From contig JAJAGP010002248.1 in NCBI GenBank assembly GCA_025084515.1, positions 62,001-126,000 on the forward strand: a DNA stretch of 64,000 bases. Reading direction: 5' to 3'. The position numbers were made by a program, and so were the translations under genes. Position 1 is the stretch's first letter. Each line of letters opens with the position of its first letter. Below the pieces are notes generated by a model. It worked only from the letters and a program-made list of their open reading frames with translations. It was not told the DNA's origin and made no database searches. This document shows positions 44,280 to 55,450 of the stretch, in pieces. The stretch comes from Ancistrus triradiatus. Its lineage: Eukaryota > Chordata > Actinopteri > Siluriformes > Loricariidae.

Positions 44280-44720
44280 CAGTACTAAAAATGAGGAAGT
44301 CTATGATTCCACGGCTACAGATGAGCCGTCTGTAGTATTTTCGCCCTGAAAGCTGTAGCGGTGGGTGGTGGTGGGTGAGTGGGCGGGTTGAGGGGGTGAT
44401 GATTTCCATTGCAGCAGCAGGGTCCCCAGCTGTCCTGTTGGGCAGAGATAGGTGGCATGAGCTCAGGGACCACTTAACCCCAACAGAATTTTAACTCAGG
44501 AAGTTCAGCGGCTACTGAAATTCTGTTCAGCAGCCCCACTTAAAATGCAAACTGTACACCCATGGGGGAGGACCGGCGACGCTCCTGAATTAGCTGAGAA
44601 GAACAGGCACAGCGCAGTGGCTCTTTAAACGTAATTAAGCATCAATGTCAGGCATGTCAGCAAATGAAACGTGGGGGGAAAACAATGACTCAGAGGAGAT
44701 CAGCATCCCCTGATTAAATA
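44280..44720. promoter_or_regulatory. candidate conserved regulatory block
   Basis: Repeat-free, with a G-rich segment (44365-44400) and 'taaacgtaattaagcatcaa', 'cctgaattagctgagaagaa'. No protein-like ORF. A good candidate for comparison with pax2 loci of other fishes. Confidence 0.32.
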
Positions 44721-46010
44721 TTATCCCACTCGAGAATTCAATTTGTAGTCTTTTCATGGGTTTCTTAAAAGGTAAAATGATCTCAAGTATACAGCGAAGC
44801 ACTGCAGCTGAATGCTGATTTCATTGGGCAGTCTATATTTTCTAAGCAATAAGAACTTTCATCACCATGCTGGTTTGAGATGGGTAATATTTAATATATT
44901 TGGCAGAACCACCATTTACTTTTAAACCTGTATCAGTTTTCTTAGTCAGTTTCAGTTTCAGAAGAAAATCAGCCTCTATAATCACGACAGCTCTCAGAGC
45001 AAGGGCAGAGAATGACTTGTGGTTTTTAGGTTTCCAGATAAATATTTCAATTCTTCAAGAGTGAATCTGAAGCAGTTAACTGGCTCATAATTACCTGTCA
45101 AATTTACTTTTTGCTGTAACTCCATTTCCACCATTATTACACTTATCATGATTTGTCTTTGTTTTGCAGTCTGTATCGTTGCCTGATCCCCCAGATTTAC
45201 ACCAAACAAAAGCTATTAACCTCTGCTGAACTATGCATTATTATACAAGCTGTATTCTAAGGTCCAGATCAATAATTTCAATGTCTATCAACAGAGCGCT
45301 TTTGGAAGAGCTGGCTGCCAAAAGCCCCCTTTTGAAAACACAAGGCGTTTGTTTTAATCCTTCAATGTGACACATTATTTCTGACTGCCTTAACAAAAAG
45401 CCGCTGTTCCTGAAAGGGAGAAGGGAGCATTGTGCTCTCTGGAACCCTTCTGGATGGGAAGGGCCGTCAAATCAAATGGTCGTCTTTCACTGCGAGCAGA
45501 GGGAGGGATCCGAGCCCGGCCTCTACCCCAGGGACCCTTCAGTCAGTTTTAGGGGCCAAATGAGGTGTAAGTCTATTAAAAGGGAGTTTGTGCCCCAATC
45601 ACAGACCCACTGGGAGCCTCTGCCTTGTCATTCAGGTGCGGCTAATTTTCCTTATGCTCCTCGTAGCCTGGTGTGAGGCTTCAACAGAGGGGCTAAAAGG
45701 AGATCAGACATTAACAGATGATTAGAGATCAGACAATGGCAGAGAATAAACCCTTACTGATAAGTAGATGCTAAAACCACTTAAAGGAAACAGGCACTAG
45801 AAATAACTACATGAGGATAAGGGTTTAAAAACATGCCATACCTGCCTGGTTACAGTCAGGGGGAAAAAACACTTTCTGTTTGATAAAGAGGTTTTGATAG
45901 CCCTGATATTTTAACACAATTTAAGACTTGTTCATAAATGAATGTGGCAATCAAGCTACTTTAATTCACATGCTGAACGAACTTTATCTAACTTACATAT
46001 TATATACATG
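44721..46010. other. intergenic; 45280-45720 is a possible regulatory patch
   Basis: Bases 45280-45720 are balanced and repeat-free ('gtgcggctaattttccttat'). The rest is AT-rich unassigned sequence. Confidence 0.4.
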
Positions 46011-46018
46011 ATTGAGAG

Positions 46019-46272
46019 TAATGCAAAAGTTTTGGAAAGCATCAAATGTGTTGCACTGATTTTCTGAAGAAAAAGAAATGCACACAACTTTAGAAAGGAG
46101 GAAACTTGGACAGAACATTGTTGCGAGTTTTAATGCATAAAAGTGGCTTATATAAGTGTAGTGTAGCTTCTCAAAGCTGGGACTTTAACCATGGACCTTT
46201 TATTTAATTATTTCTATTTCGAAAATCAGCAAAAGGTTTAATTTGGCCATGTAGGCAACTTTTGCATAAGAC
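46019..46272. mobile_element. possible MITE
   Basis: The ends 'taatgcaaaagttttggaa' and, inverted, 'cttatgcaaaagttgcc' form a short imperfect inverted repeat 250 bases apart. No coding capacity. The assignment rests on the ends alone. Confidence 0.35.
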
Positions 46273-46441
46273 TGTCAGAACATTTTTTCACAGTACACTC
46301 TGACAAGAGTGATGCTTCTCACTGTTATGGTAAACTTCAACTTGGTGACACATTTAACTTAACTAAGATCTTTGCATGTAATTTCTGTGAGACTAAACCC
46401 CGTATCAATCAGGAGGTAGGGTTCATTTTGACAATATTGTT

Positions 46442-46643
46442 GGGACTGTGGTAGCCTAGCGGTTAAGGTACTGGACTATGGACCAGAAGGTCCAAGGTTC
46501 AAATCCCACCTCTGCTAAGCTGACACTGTTGGGTCCTTGAGCAAGACCCTTAAACCACAATTGCTTGGATTGTAAGACTGTACCAATTGTAAGTTGCTCT
46601 GGATAAGGGCGTCTGCTAAATGCTGTAAATGTAAATGTAAATG
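46442..46643 (+). repeat. tRNA-derived SINE, family A, full length
   Basis: The best family A copy: 'gggactgtggtagcctagcg' with A-box-like block, B box GGTTCAAATCCC (46497-46508), 'gttgggtccttgagcaagac', 'gctctggataagggcgtctg' and a tail of TGTAAA units. The tail and the conserved 3' block suggest mobilisation by a partner LINE with the same 3' end. Confidence 0.94.
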
Positions 46644-46739
46644 TTGCCAAACAACAAACTGAAACGCAGTTGAATGATATTGTAAACTTGATTCATTTGC
46701 CTCATAAACCCTTAATTTCCACAACTTCATAATAACTTT

Positions 46740-47500
46740 TAATCACACCCTGCATTGTAGTAAAGTCAGGCAGTGGTGCTTCAACTTGAGAAAGATTTAA
46801 ATGGAGCATGTAGCCTGGATATTTTACTGCGCCGTTCACTCTGCAATGAAAAGGATGAGAAACATTTACATAAATGGCATAAATGACTCGCACAGAAAAT
46901 ATCTGAATGATAGGAGAAAGTCAGGGGAACACTCGGTGTCATTCCATCATTATGAAAGGCAGAAAAAAATACTCAGACTGAAGAAAAAAATGGCCCAGTT
47001 CTCGCTCAATCACCACAGTGAAATGGGATCCTCACTTTATCAAAATGAAAAACGCTGGCAGGATAGGGAACAATTGCACTGAGAAACCTCCATACTAAAA
47101 GAGCTAATTAAAAGGAAAGCAATTTCACTCTTGCACATTCAAACTCTTTAATTGAAAAGAAAATAAATAACAGCAGGAGAAAGGGCTGAAAGATTGAGAA
47201 TAGGAGCGTACGTTCGGTCACTGAGGCAGATGGCAACAAATAGCTGAAAATTGTAAAGTCAATGGCGGCTCCCAGAACGGTGCCCGCATTGTGCTCGCTG
47301 ATGACTTAAGGACCGATTCCATATGGTATCGAAAAGCTAATTGAGACTTTTTTTTTAGATTGAACTTTCAATCTGGTAGACGCTCCGTTAAAAAGTTTTC
47401 GATTTTTTGGGGGGCAATTCCGAATTTCATTTGAATAGCTGCAGAAGTCTCGCCCAGACAGAACTCGAGAAAGTTACAAAGTGCTGTGCGTTTAGAAATT
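46740..47500. promoter_or_regulatory. candidate conserved regulatory block, the longest
   Basis: About 760 bases without repeats or a convincing ORF. It includes 'aagagctaattaaaaggaaa', 'caaactctttaattgaaaag' and 'gaaaagctaattgagact', with repeated AATTA/TTAATTG cores. It continues less clearly to about 47650. Inferred function only. Confidence 0.33.
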
Positions 47501-48329
47501 CCATGCTGTTGTGGTTTCTTTTTCTGGCCTCATCCTTGACTTTGTAATTGTTTGATCGTTCAACACAGAGGACTAATTTACCCCCTACTAGGCAGCCTGT
47601 GTGTTACGCCATTCTGTGAAACATTTAGCTGAATCTGAAATGAGCCAGTGGCAGAAAAATCCTGGGCTCCATGTGCGCTCACCTATTTATAGACAAGTCT
47701 GTTGGCATTTCATCAGTATTAACCCTTTGGGCAGTGGCCACCCATATGCTTCATCCCCCGGGGCAAAATGGAGTATTCGGGACCTGATGTACTTTGTCAT
47801 CTTTGTGTCATATTCTGTTATAAACCTTTAGATTACTTATTTTCTGAATTTCTTGTTTGGAACTTCCACCCAATCTTGATGTCTCACCTCCTAAACTGTC
47901 CGGGACACCCCCTCCAGCCTTACGTGCCATTCATGTCTCGCCTTGTAGTACCCCACCGTCCCCGTTCTTCTGTCTTGTCACTCAGATGATGAGAAATATT
48001 CAACATACTTCTTTTGTGTTTCATACCGAGCCATAGGAGGCCTGTTAAATGAGAGAAGCCACATCTCCAGAGGATATCGCTGCCCCCAACAGCATGTGGC
48101 CGATTGTTTAGTGACATTTTGCTTCAGTGCTCTCTGAATCACTTTCAGCTTCACGCTGCACAACAGAGGTGAAAACTGTAGCCATAAAACATAATCAAGC
48201 AAGTGTCCTGGTCATTTAGAAATAGCTTGTGTAGAAGTAAAAGAAAGTCATTAGCAAGTAGCTGTAATGCCTGAATAACTGCAATAATACTGTGCTAACA
48301 GACCTGGACATATAGAAGATATAAATACT
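47501..48329. other. intergenic, no gene seen
   Basis: Unique-looking sequence; 47890-48200 is balanced and might be regulatory. Two overlapping ORFs of 65-74 residues have no similarity. Confidence 0.45.
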
Positions 48330-48660
48330 AGACTGTGGTGTTGTAGTTAAGACTGCTAGAGCCAAGTCCGAGTCAAGACCAAGTCCAGGACACACTGAGT
48401 ACAGGCTGAGACTGGATTAAGATTTTTTAATCATACAAGAATAAAAGAAAAACAAATAGAGAAACACTGATTTCTTTGTGATTCACTTTACGTTCAGTAG
48501 TATTCGTATATATATATATATACACTAAAAATATTATTCATTATTATTATATTATAGTCTAGATTGAATATTGAATGAGACGGGCAGGAACTTGTCTTTC
48601 CCTGTTAGCCAATGAGAGTACAGATTTTATTTATGTAGAGAAAGGACTGATGTAGTGTTC
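48330..48660. repeat. dispersed repeat, copy 2 (paired with 19305-19480)
   Basis: An AAGTC/GAGTC-rich segment (48345-48400) is followed, after an AT-rich stretch with a (TA)n, by 'gcaggaacttgtctttccct', 'agccaatgagagtac' and 'aaaggactgatgta' as at 19311-19385. Confidence 0.55.
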
Positions 48661-48879
48661 TTCTGCTGTGTGCTACTGCTTTTGCATAGTGGAATGAAGC
48701 TAGGTCACATAAATGACATTAACTATGTCTTAAATTCTGTTCTTTAAGATGTTAGGGTTATGGTTTAAGTTATGGTTATTCCAAATCAATCTGTGCCAAC
48801 AACGCATGTACAGTGACTAAATGTAACCCCTTGGATAGTAAGTATTTGGATAATGGCAGCTTTATTTACTCAGCACCAC

Positions 48880-49066
48880 TCTGTCTGATCCAAAATCACA
48901 CACTAACACACCACCACCACATCAGTGTCAGTGCAGTGCTGAGAATGATCCTCCACCCAAGTAGTCCTGTGGGGGTCCTGACCATTAATGCGTGCTTCTA
49001 TATGGATAAAGGAACTGATTCAAATTGACAACGATGGCAGAAACATGGAGGTGTACCTAATAAAGT
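48880..49066. repeat. dispersed fish repeat with CACACCACCACCA block
   Basis: 'aacacaccaccaccacatca', 'gtgcagtgctgagaatgatc' and 'cctgtgggggtcctgacca' form a block I recognise as common in many teleost genomes, ending in 'ggaggtgtacctaataaag'. The exact class is not asserted. Confidence 0.65.
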
Positions 49067-49079
49067 TCATCTGAAATCC

Positions 49080-49660
49080 AGTGAGCGGGTTTGGAACTGT
49101 TTCCTCCGTGCATACATTCCATCGAAGGATAAAATATTTCTGATGGTTTGATGTACCGGGTGCGTATGTGAGTATGTGTACTGATATCAGTGACAATATC
49201 ATCAGACAAGAGTGGGCAAATGAGCGCCTTTAGTTGAGGAGCTGAAACCAGATGGGTAAGTTTACTCAACCACAGTAGCAGCTGTCACTTTCTGGGTGCT
49301 GCTAAGTGCTTCACTAGTCAAGATTTCAGCTCTCCAAAGTCTGTGAGCAACTCACCGACCAAAGCACACAAACAGTAAGCACACAGCCGCAGCCTATCCA
49401 AATGCATGCTCTGAGGACACTTAAAAAAGTGTTTCTTGTGAGGCTTGTCGACATTTAATCCTGGAGCGAGCAGTGTGAGGCGGCTGTTTTTCCGTGAGAA
49501 ATGCAGCGAGCATCGAAACGCAGCTCTCCGTTCTGGCACCATTACAGGAGCGGAAATAAAACAAAGTCCCGAGTGCATCCTCCAAAACTGCTGTTTCCAT
49601 CTCATTCAGTCTGAGCTGGAATGAATTCTCGATAAGTCTTGCAGGATGAGCCCACTGGGA
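49080..49660. promoter_or_regulatory. candidate conserved regulatory block
   Basis: Repeat-free and balanced to GC-richer. Minus-strand ORFs of 83 and 95 residues lack recognisable domains. Inference from texture only. Confidence 0.28.
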
Positions 49661-50718
49661 ATAGCTACACACACACGGCGCTGGCGCGCACTTCTAAATG
49701 TGGCCTAAAAGAAATTGAATGTATGCCTTATTCCTTTTCGTCAAGTTCATCATGGGCGTTTAAATGCAGATCTATTCAAGGGGGAATATCCTACAGGCAA
49801 GAGCAAAAAACAAACAAGAGGAAACAAAAGCCATTGTAATACCCCCTTTCATTATCTTTAAATACTGTATTGCACTCCCCTGTAGATTAACTGAGGCCTG
49901 AATGAAAGAATATGGTTCCTGCAGAGGTGTCCCACTGTTTGTTATTCAGGCAGATCTCAGAACGGGGATGCTAAATCGTCTGTGTGGCTGTTAGGTTGCC
50001 TCCATTACCATATGTGTGTCATTTCTAGAGACATAGAAAGGACTGGGGCTCAACTGGGGACTATTGATCCTACAGCACTCCATTTCAAGTTAATTGTGCT
50101 TGAAATGAGGTGTATACAACTGTGCACTCACACACACAAGCACACACAGGCAGGCCTACCTACATAGGCAGTGACTTATATATTTATATGCGTTTATTTG
50201 TGTATAATTCATTGCTTCATGTGTTTATTTATTCATTCAGCAATTTTCCTTGTAAAAATAGAGTATTTTAATATGATATTGATATATGTTAAAGCTACGC
50301 TTACATTTATTTGCAAATGTTTGGACACCCATGGACAAATGACACGAATATAAAATATAAATATAATATATCAGAGAACTTGTAATGTTGGTCCAATATA
50401 ATCTCTGGGAATATGGTCATATTAAGCTAATGGCCAGTAGGTAGACTGTAAATGAAAAAGTAAGTTATATAAAAACGCCCCACCTCAGTCTTGCAAGAAT
50501 AAAGTGTAATGTATTTAACAAATCATATTCAATGCCTCACACAACTCTCATAAACATTGTTTCAAATTCATTTGTGTCCTACAAAGCTTTGTCATTGTAA
50601 AACAATCACTTGCCATTTATCAAACATGCATGCTGTCTTTTGCAAAAGTTTGGACAACCTTGGTGAAATGGCATGTTGTTGTTTTCCAGACGTTATTCCA
50701 ATTATAAAATTCACTAAA
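49661..50718. other. intergenic; traces of a Tc1-like terminus
   Basis: Two direct matches to a common Tc1-type end, 'gcaaatgtttggacaccc' (50309-50326) and 'gcaaaagtttggacaacc' (50643-50660), bracket AT-rich sequence. They are in the same orientation, so they do not define one element. Confidence 0.4.
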
Positions 50719-51535
50719 GTACAACCCCAAATCAAAGACTGTTGGGACAGTATGGAACATGCAAATGTGAAAAAAATGTAGAGTGTCTTAAATGACTTTT
50801 ATTTCACTACAGACAGTAAGGATGTCTTCCAAAAAAGATCTGGAATACTGATTGGTCTGAGCACAATCCATGTTTCCACTGTGTGATGGTCCATCCCAGA
50901 TGCCTCCAAGCACAGAAAAGTCGGCACCACTTCTGGACATGGTTAACATAAGGCTTCTTTTTTTGCACGGTAATGTTTTAAGTGGTATTTCTGAATGTAT
51001 CTCTGTACTGTAGTGCTTGGCAAAGGTTTGCCAAAATAATCCCTTGCCCATGTGGTTCTATCAGCTATATATCCTGATGCAGTGCCGTCTGAGGGAGCAG
51101 AGATCACGAGTGATCAGTGATCATACATATATGTAAATCCCTTCCAGTATTTCTCTGAGGAACATTGTTTTTAAACATTTCAGTATTTTTTCGTATGCAT
51201 TTGTTGACAAACTGGAGATCCTCTGCCCATCTTTGCTCTTCAAACACTCAGCCTTTTGAGGATATTGCTTTTTGTACGAAGTCAAGATTACATCACTGTT
51301 GACACCCCTTGTTTGAAATGACATCGTTGTATAGTTTCTTACCTCATCACTAGCCCTAAATTGCCCCCATGCCAACTTTTTTGGAACATCTTACAGGCCT
51401 GAAATGCAGGAATGGATGTTTATTAACAAATGATGAACTGAAGTTGACCAGAAAAGAACATGGAATATCATGGCTTCATACTGTCCTAAACTGCATTTTC
51501 CATGCTGTCGTAGCTTTTTCTGATTTGGGGTTCTA
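50719..51535 (-). mobile_element. Tc1-like deletion derivative, family E, with both ends
   Basis: The left end 'gtacaaccccaaatcaaaga' and the right end, read inward, 'atagaaccccaaatcagaaa' are inverted repeats. On the minus strand the interior reads KDGQRISSLSTNAYEKILKC, then WQTFAKHYSTEIHSEIPLKT, a GGIWDGPSHSGNMDCAQTN segment and QYSRSFLED: the N-terminal half of a Tc1 transposase up to and just past the first catalytic aspartate. Then it jumps to the terminal repeat; the rest of the catalytic domain is deleted. Frames are also shifted. Confidence 0.82.
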
Positions 51536-51536
51536 T

Positions 51537-51734
51537 ACATTTACATTTACATTTACATTTACAGCATTTAGCAGACGCCCTTATCCAGAGCGACTTACAA
51601 TTGGTACAGTCTTACAATCCAAGAAATTGTGGGTTAAGGGCCTTGCTCAAGGACCCAACAGTGGCAGCTTGGCAGAGGTGGGATTTGAACCCTTCTGGTC
51701 CATAGTCCAGTACCTTACCCGCTAGGCTACCACA
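51537..51734 (-). repeat. tRNA-derived SINE, family A, abutting two Tc1 relics
   Basis: On the minus strand, the head ends at 51734 ('gctaccaca') and the tail is four ACATTT units at 51537-51560. It begins immediately after the terminal repeat of the Tc1 derivative at 50719-51535 and stops where the next Tc1 derivative starts. Confidence 0.92.
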
Positions 51735-51737
51735 AGT

Positions 51738-52142
51738 ACCAACCTTTTGTCCTTTCTGGGTCTAGCCATTTCAGCCACACCCATTATTAACAGGCAATAT
51801 TTACAGACAAGTATTGGCAGTAAAATGGGTCTTACAGTGATTGTGAGCTCAGTGATTTCCAGAGCATCACTGTAACTGGATGGTGGCCTTCCAACAGTCA
51901 AAATTTCCATCAGTTTAGAGCTGTCAACTGTATGTGCATCTATTCTGAAATTGAAACCTCTGGGAGCAACAACAGCTCAGCCTGAATCTCCAGGCCACAC
52001 AAGCTCATAGTGACCTAGTGCCTACTGTAAATTATGATCTTAGTTCCAGTGTAGGGAATCCTATTGCTACCAGTTACAATGATATCTATGAAGGTTTTTG
52101 GTTATGTTTGGGAAAGGCTCTTCATTTTTGGCCATATAGTAT
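51738..52142 (+). mobile_element. internally deleted Tc1-like element (Tip1-like)
   Basis: Plus-strand remnants of transposase codons: 'aacctctgggagcaacaaca' with 'gctcagcctgaatctccagg' (KRLGATTAQPRSGR-like hook, 51950-51995), then a jump to 'ttagttccagtgtagggaat' (LVPVKGN-like, 52040-52060). The terminus is 'tttttggccatatagtatc'. About two thirds of the transposase is missing. Confidence 0.72.
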
Positions 52143-52147
52143 CATTC

Positions 52148-52255
52148 TGGATTGCTAATCAGACAGTTGGGAGTTCAAATCCAGACTCCTTCGGTGCTGG
52201 GCCCTTAGCATTCAGCCACCTAGTTTAACTCCATGGCACTCATTGTAAATATATA
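52148..52255 (+). repeat. SINE fragment
   Basis: The head includes a B box (GTTCAAATCC, 52172-52181) and 'gtgctgggcccttagcattc'. Truncated tail. Confidence 0.5.
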
Positions 52256-52707
52256 GATATCTCCAATACAATGGAAAGGTTTGGGGTAAGACTGACTCAT
52301 GGCTAAATGCACAAACATTAAACACTTAAACTATTTTGCCTGTTTGACTATATATGCAAAATTGTGCAAATTACAGTTTGCCCAAACTACTCCTTTAATT
52401 GTAAACCCAGGATATCATTTATCAAGTTTTCAGAAGATACCAACAAGAGCCATAATCAGTAATAGAAACGAAATATCTTTCTTAATTGGGGGTGTTTCAG
52501 TGCTAGCTTGAAGCTATAAATGGAGATCCACTAAAATCCTCTACTACAGTTTCTAAGTGTACATTGTTCACACTCAAGGGTTTGCTCTCATCCCATAATC
52601 ACCCACACATAAGTGTGCTCATACACAGCAAATCATTTTGTATAGCAGGCACTCTAGGGCCTTCTGCATAATAATTGACATAATGCAAACGGGTGTAATA
52701 CACAGTG

Positions 52708-52708
<1 letters not shown>
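52256..52708. other. intergenic, no gene seen
   Basis: AT-rich, unassigned. Confidence 0.5.

Positions 52709-52757
<49 letters not shown>
52709..52757. repeat. (CA)n microsatellite
   Basis: About 48 uninterrupted bases of CA. Confidence 0.97.
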
Positions 52758-52758
<1 letters not shown>

Positions 52759-53369
52759 GGGAGGAGTAAGATTTAATTTGCATGGGAGATTAGTGGTCTA
52801 TAGGTGGACTCAGTGCCTTGGGGTGTCCTCTTTATTAATAGGATCTGCTACCTTAAAATCCATTAGGACAATTGAGCAGAGCCACACATAACCTCATTTT
52901 AAATCCAGCATGAAAATGTTTAACTGGTAGCGCACTGTGTCCCAGGAGAGAGCTGAGTGCGCACACACATGCATGCGCATACGCACACACACAATTGTAC
53001 TGCTAAGCAAGGAAAGTGAGTAGCATAACTAAATGACTTGCATACATGCAAACCTGATCCGGCCTGAAAGTTTGGGCATCCCTGATCATTTGCATATACT
53101 GCTGATTTTCTAAATGAAGCAAAAGTCAAAAGAACCTCTGCAGGGAACATACTTAAATAAAACATATTCCTCAAACTCTTCTAAGGTTTAATTGTTCCAT
53201 GTTTAAATTTGTGTTAGTTGTTATAAAATTAAAATAGGTCTTCAAACTTTGCATCTGGATAGATACATGCATGCACATGCTGTATAAAAGTAACCACTAC
53301 CAAAAAGGATAAATAAATAAGTAATTAAATGAAGCGTGCCTAATAGGATATACTATTGTCCTTATTATT
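52758..53369. other. intergenic, no gene seen
   Basis: Bases 52780-52920 are balanced and repeat-free. 'gcctgaaagtttgggcatcc' at 53063-53082 resembles a Tc1-type terminus but has no partner. Confidence 0.45.
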
Positions 53370-53780
53370 TCTCTGCCCTTTCCTGGTCAGGGTCTCGGGG
53401 GTTTCATTTCTATTCCCAAAAAATGCAGGGTGCAGGAGAAGCCTATCACAGGTCTGGGTAGAGGTCACCATTGCAGTGTCAGGGGATGATCCCCCAAGCT
53501 GCCTCCTCTCCCTCAAACACAACCAATCTTGTACTATTGTTACTATTATTATTACATTAATAGTCTTGACCAGGGTTGTGGGGAGCTCTGACTGCTATTC
53601 TGGGGAACACATGTAAGCATGTCCTGGACAGGACACCAGTCTATCCCAGGGCCGCCAGGGGTCACTGTTGCAGAACTGAGGATGATCCCCCAATCAAAAC
53701 TTTGCCTGTATGTGCCTCCCCACTATTAAACATTGCCTTTATGTTTAAGCCAGAAGAAAACACCGCGGAATCAAACCTGG
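53370..53780. repeat. directly repeated SINE-like segments
   Basis: 'gtcaccattgcagtgtcagg' then 'ggatgatcccccaa' at 53464-53497 recurs as 'gtcactgttgcagaactgag' then 'gatgatcccccaa' at 53661-53693. Each is preceded by a 'ggtctcgggg' or 'ggttgtgggg' block. Bases 53765-53775 hold a minus-strand B-box-like 'tcaaacctgg'. Confidence 0.55.
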
Positions 53781-53826
53781 GTCAAATCAGTACATGCACT
53801 TAATAATCTGATAATAATAATAATGG

Positions 53827-54365
53827 GAAATCTCCGGGTTTACATGACTCAGATTATCGGTAATAATCAGATTTTACTTTGCAACCAGCCAATAATCTCA
53901 CAAAAAGATGTGACGTAAAGTTCAAACTTTAAGATTAAATAATCAAATTCTTCATTGTCCTGACCATATACTGCATATACTTGATTCTTCACAATGTCTT
54001 CGATATCCATTTAGCGGGTGCTGCATTTAATTCCGGGGTTGCCAGATCCTGAGAGTTAAGAAACCAACCAGGTCTATGGAAACTAATCTAAAAGATAGCA
54101 AAGACTTTAAGAATAAGAGGATCTGCCAACTGTGTTACACGCTCGTTTTACGTCAGCGACATAGACTGAGAAAACTGATTGAAATTATAGTATGGGTATA
54201 TATGCTCTGAGAAATTCGGTTACTGAGGAAAAACCCAGCTCTCTTTGTCAGATTCTTAATCTGATTTCTAGATCGGATGTTGTTTACATGACCACTTGAA
54301 ATATCGGATAAATGCAGAAATCCGACTATGATCGATGTATTAAGTGCAGGTAAACACACTCAGTG
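53827..54365. mobile_element. MITE with GTTTACATG termini
   Basis: The left has 'gggtttacatgactcagatt' then 'atcggtaataatcagatt'. The right, read inward, has 'gtgtttacctgcacttaata' then 'gatcatagtcggatt'. An inner inverted copy occurs at about 54260-54310 ('atcggatgttgtttacatga'). About 540 bases, no coding capacity. The superfamily is not assigned. Confidence 0.6.
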
Positions 54366-55329
54366 GTGAGCCAGCTATTAGACTGCTGTGACTCCTAAGC
54401 ATCACATAATAATAATAATAAATACATGTCATTTTTGTAATATATTTTATCAGCCCTGAAAATCAGGGGGATTGTTTATTCTAATCACACTTTTATTTTT
54501 AGTTCATCACCTGCACGGTTGAAACTTTATTACTAATCATCACCAAAGTATCAGTCAGAGAACAGGGCATGAGAATGACATTGAGTCCACATAAACTCCA
54601 TGGTGTGATAACAGTACATTCATGACCCATCACTCAGCCCTAATACACACTAATTAAATGATCACAGCTGTGTGTGTGTGTGTAAGTTTGAATGTAGAGG
54701 CCTAAAGCTTAGACCCGGAATGAGGAAAGCCATTACTGCAGTGACAGCACACACACTCCCTCACACATACACACACAGTGACAGAGCAAAGCAGCGGGTC
54801 ACCACTGAGACAAAGCGATGGGGTCGGAAGAGGGCTGTTCATTCAGAGAGCAAATATTTATTTTTCAAATGCAATTGACACCAGGTTTCAGCATAATCAG
54901 CTTTCTATTGACCTGACATTAATCATTTTCATTAAGCATTGCAAATACTACATTCATTTTAAATAGCTTTCTGTTAATATGTTACATACAGTAATACAAT
55001 AAAGCCTGTGTATACCTAACCCTGGCAGCTCTGTCTGTCCTGGGAACGGCACCTGCTGAGAATCAGGGTTCAAATCCTATACTGCCGGATGTTTTGTTGT
55101 TTGAGTTCAGGGTTCAGTGCAAACTAGGCAAGGTTTTTCACCCCAGTCAAACACGCTCCCATTATGCACTATGTTATGTGAAATTCGCTAGTCCCATTGA
55201 GTGACCATAAGTATCCACTTTATGTTTGAGTTGTTGTTGCTCCTAAGCATTTCAACTTTGCAATAATATCACTGAAAGTTGACGAGAACAGTGCTGGGAT
55301 GGCAGAAATATGATCAACTAATATGCTGG
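54366..55329. other. intergenic, no gene seen
   Basis: Short (AAT)n at 54405-54422. A weak SINE-like head lies at 55060-55080 ('gggttcaaatcc'). Confidence 0.45.
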
Positions 55330-55344
55330 AAAAGGTCGACAATA

Positions 55345-55450
55345 CAGGTATGAATATGTGCCCTACGATGGACTGGCGCCCTGTCTAGGGCTGGTCCTGC
55401 CTTAAGCCCTATCAAGGATCAAAACGATAAGAAAGTGAATGAATGAATTT
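55345..55450 (+). repeat. SINE family B 3' part
   Basis: 'gtgccctacgatggactggc', 'gccctgtctagggctggtcc' and a GAATGAATGAAT tail: the typical 3' half of family B. Confidence 0.8.

Noticed and set aside
50309..50660. A single Tc1 element bounded by the two '...gtttggacaccc' words
   Set aside because: The two words are in direct, not inverted, orientation, so they cannot be the two ends of one element.
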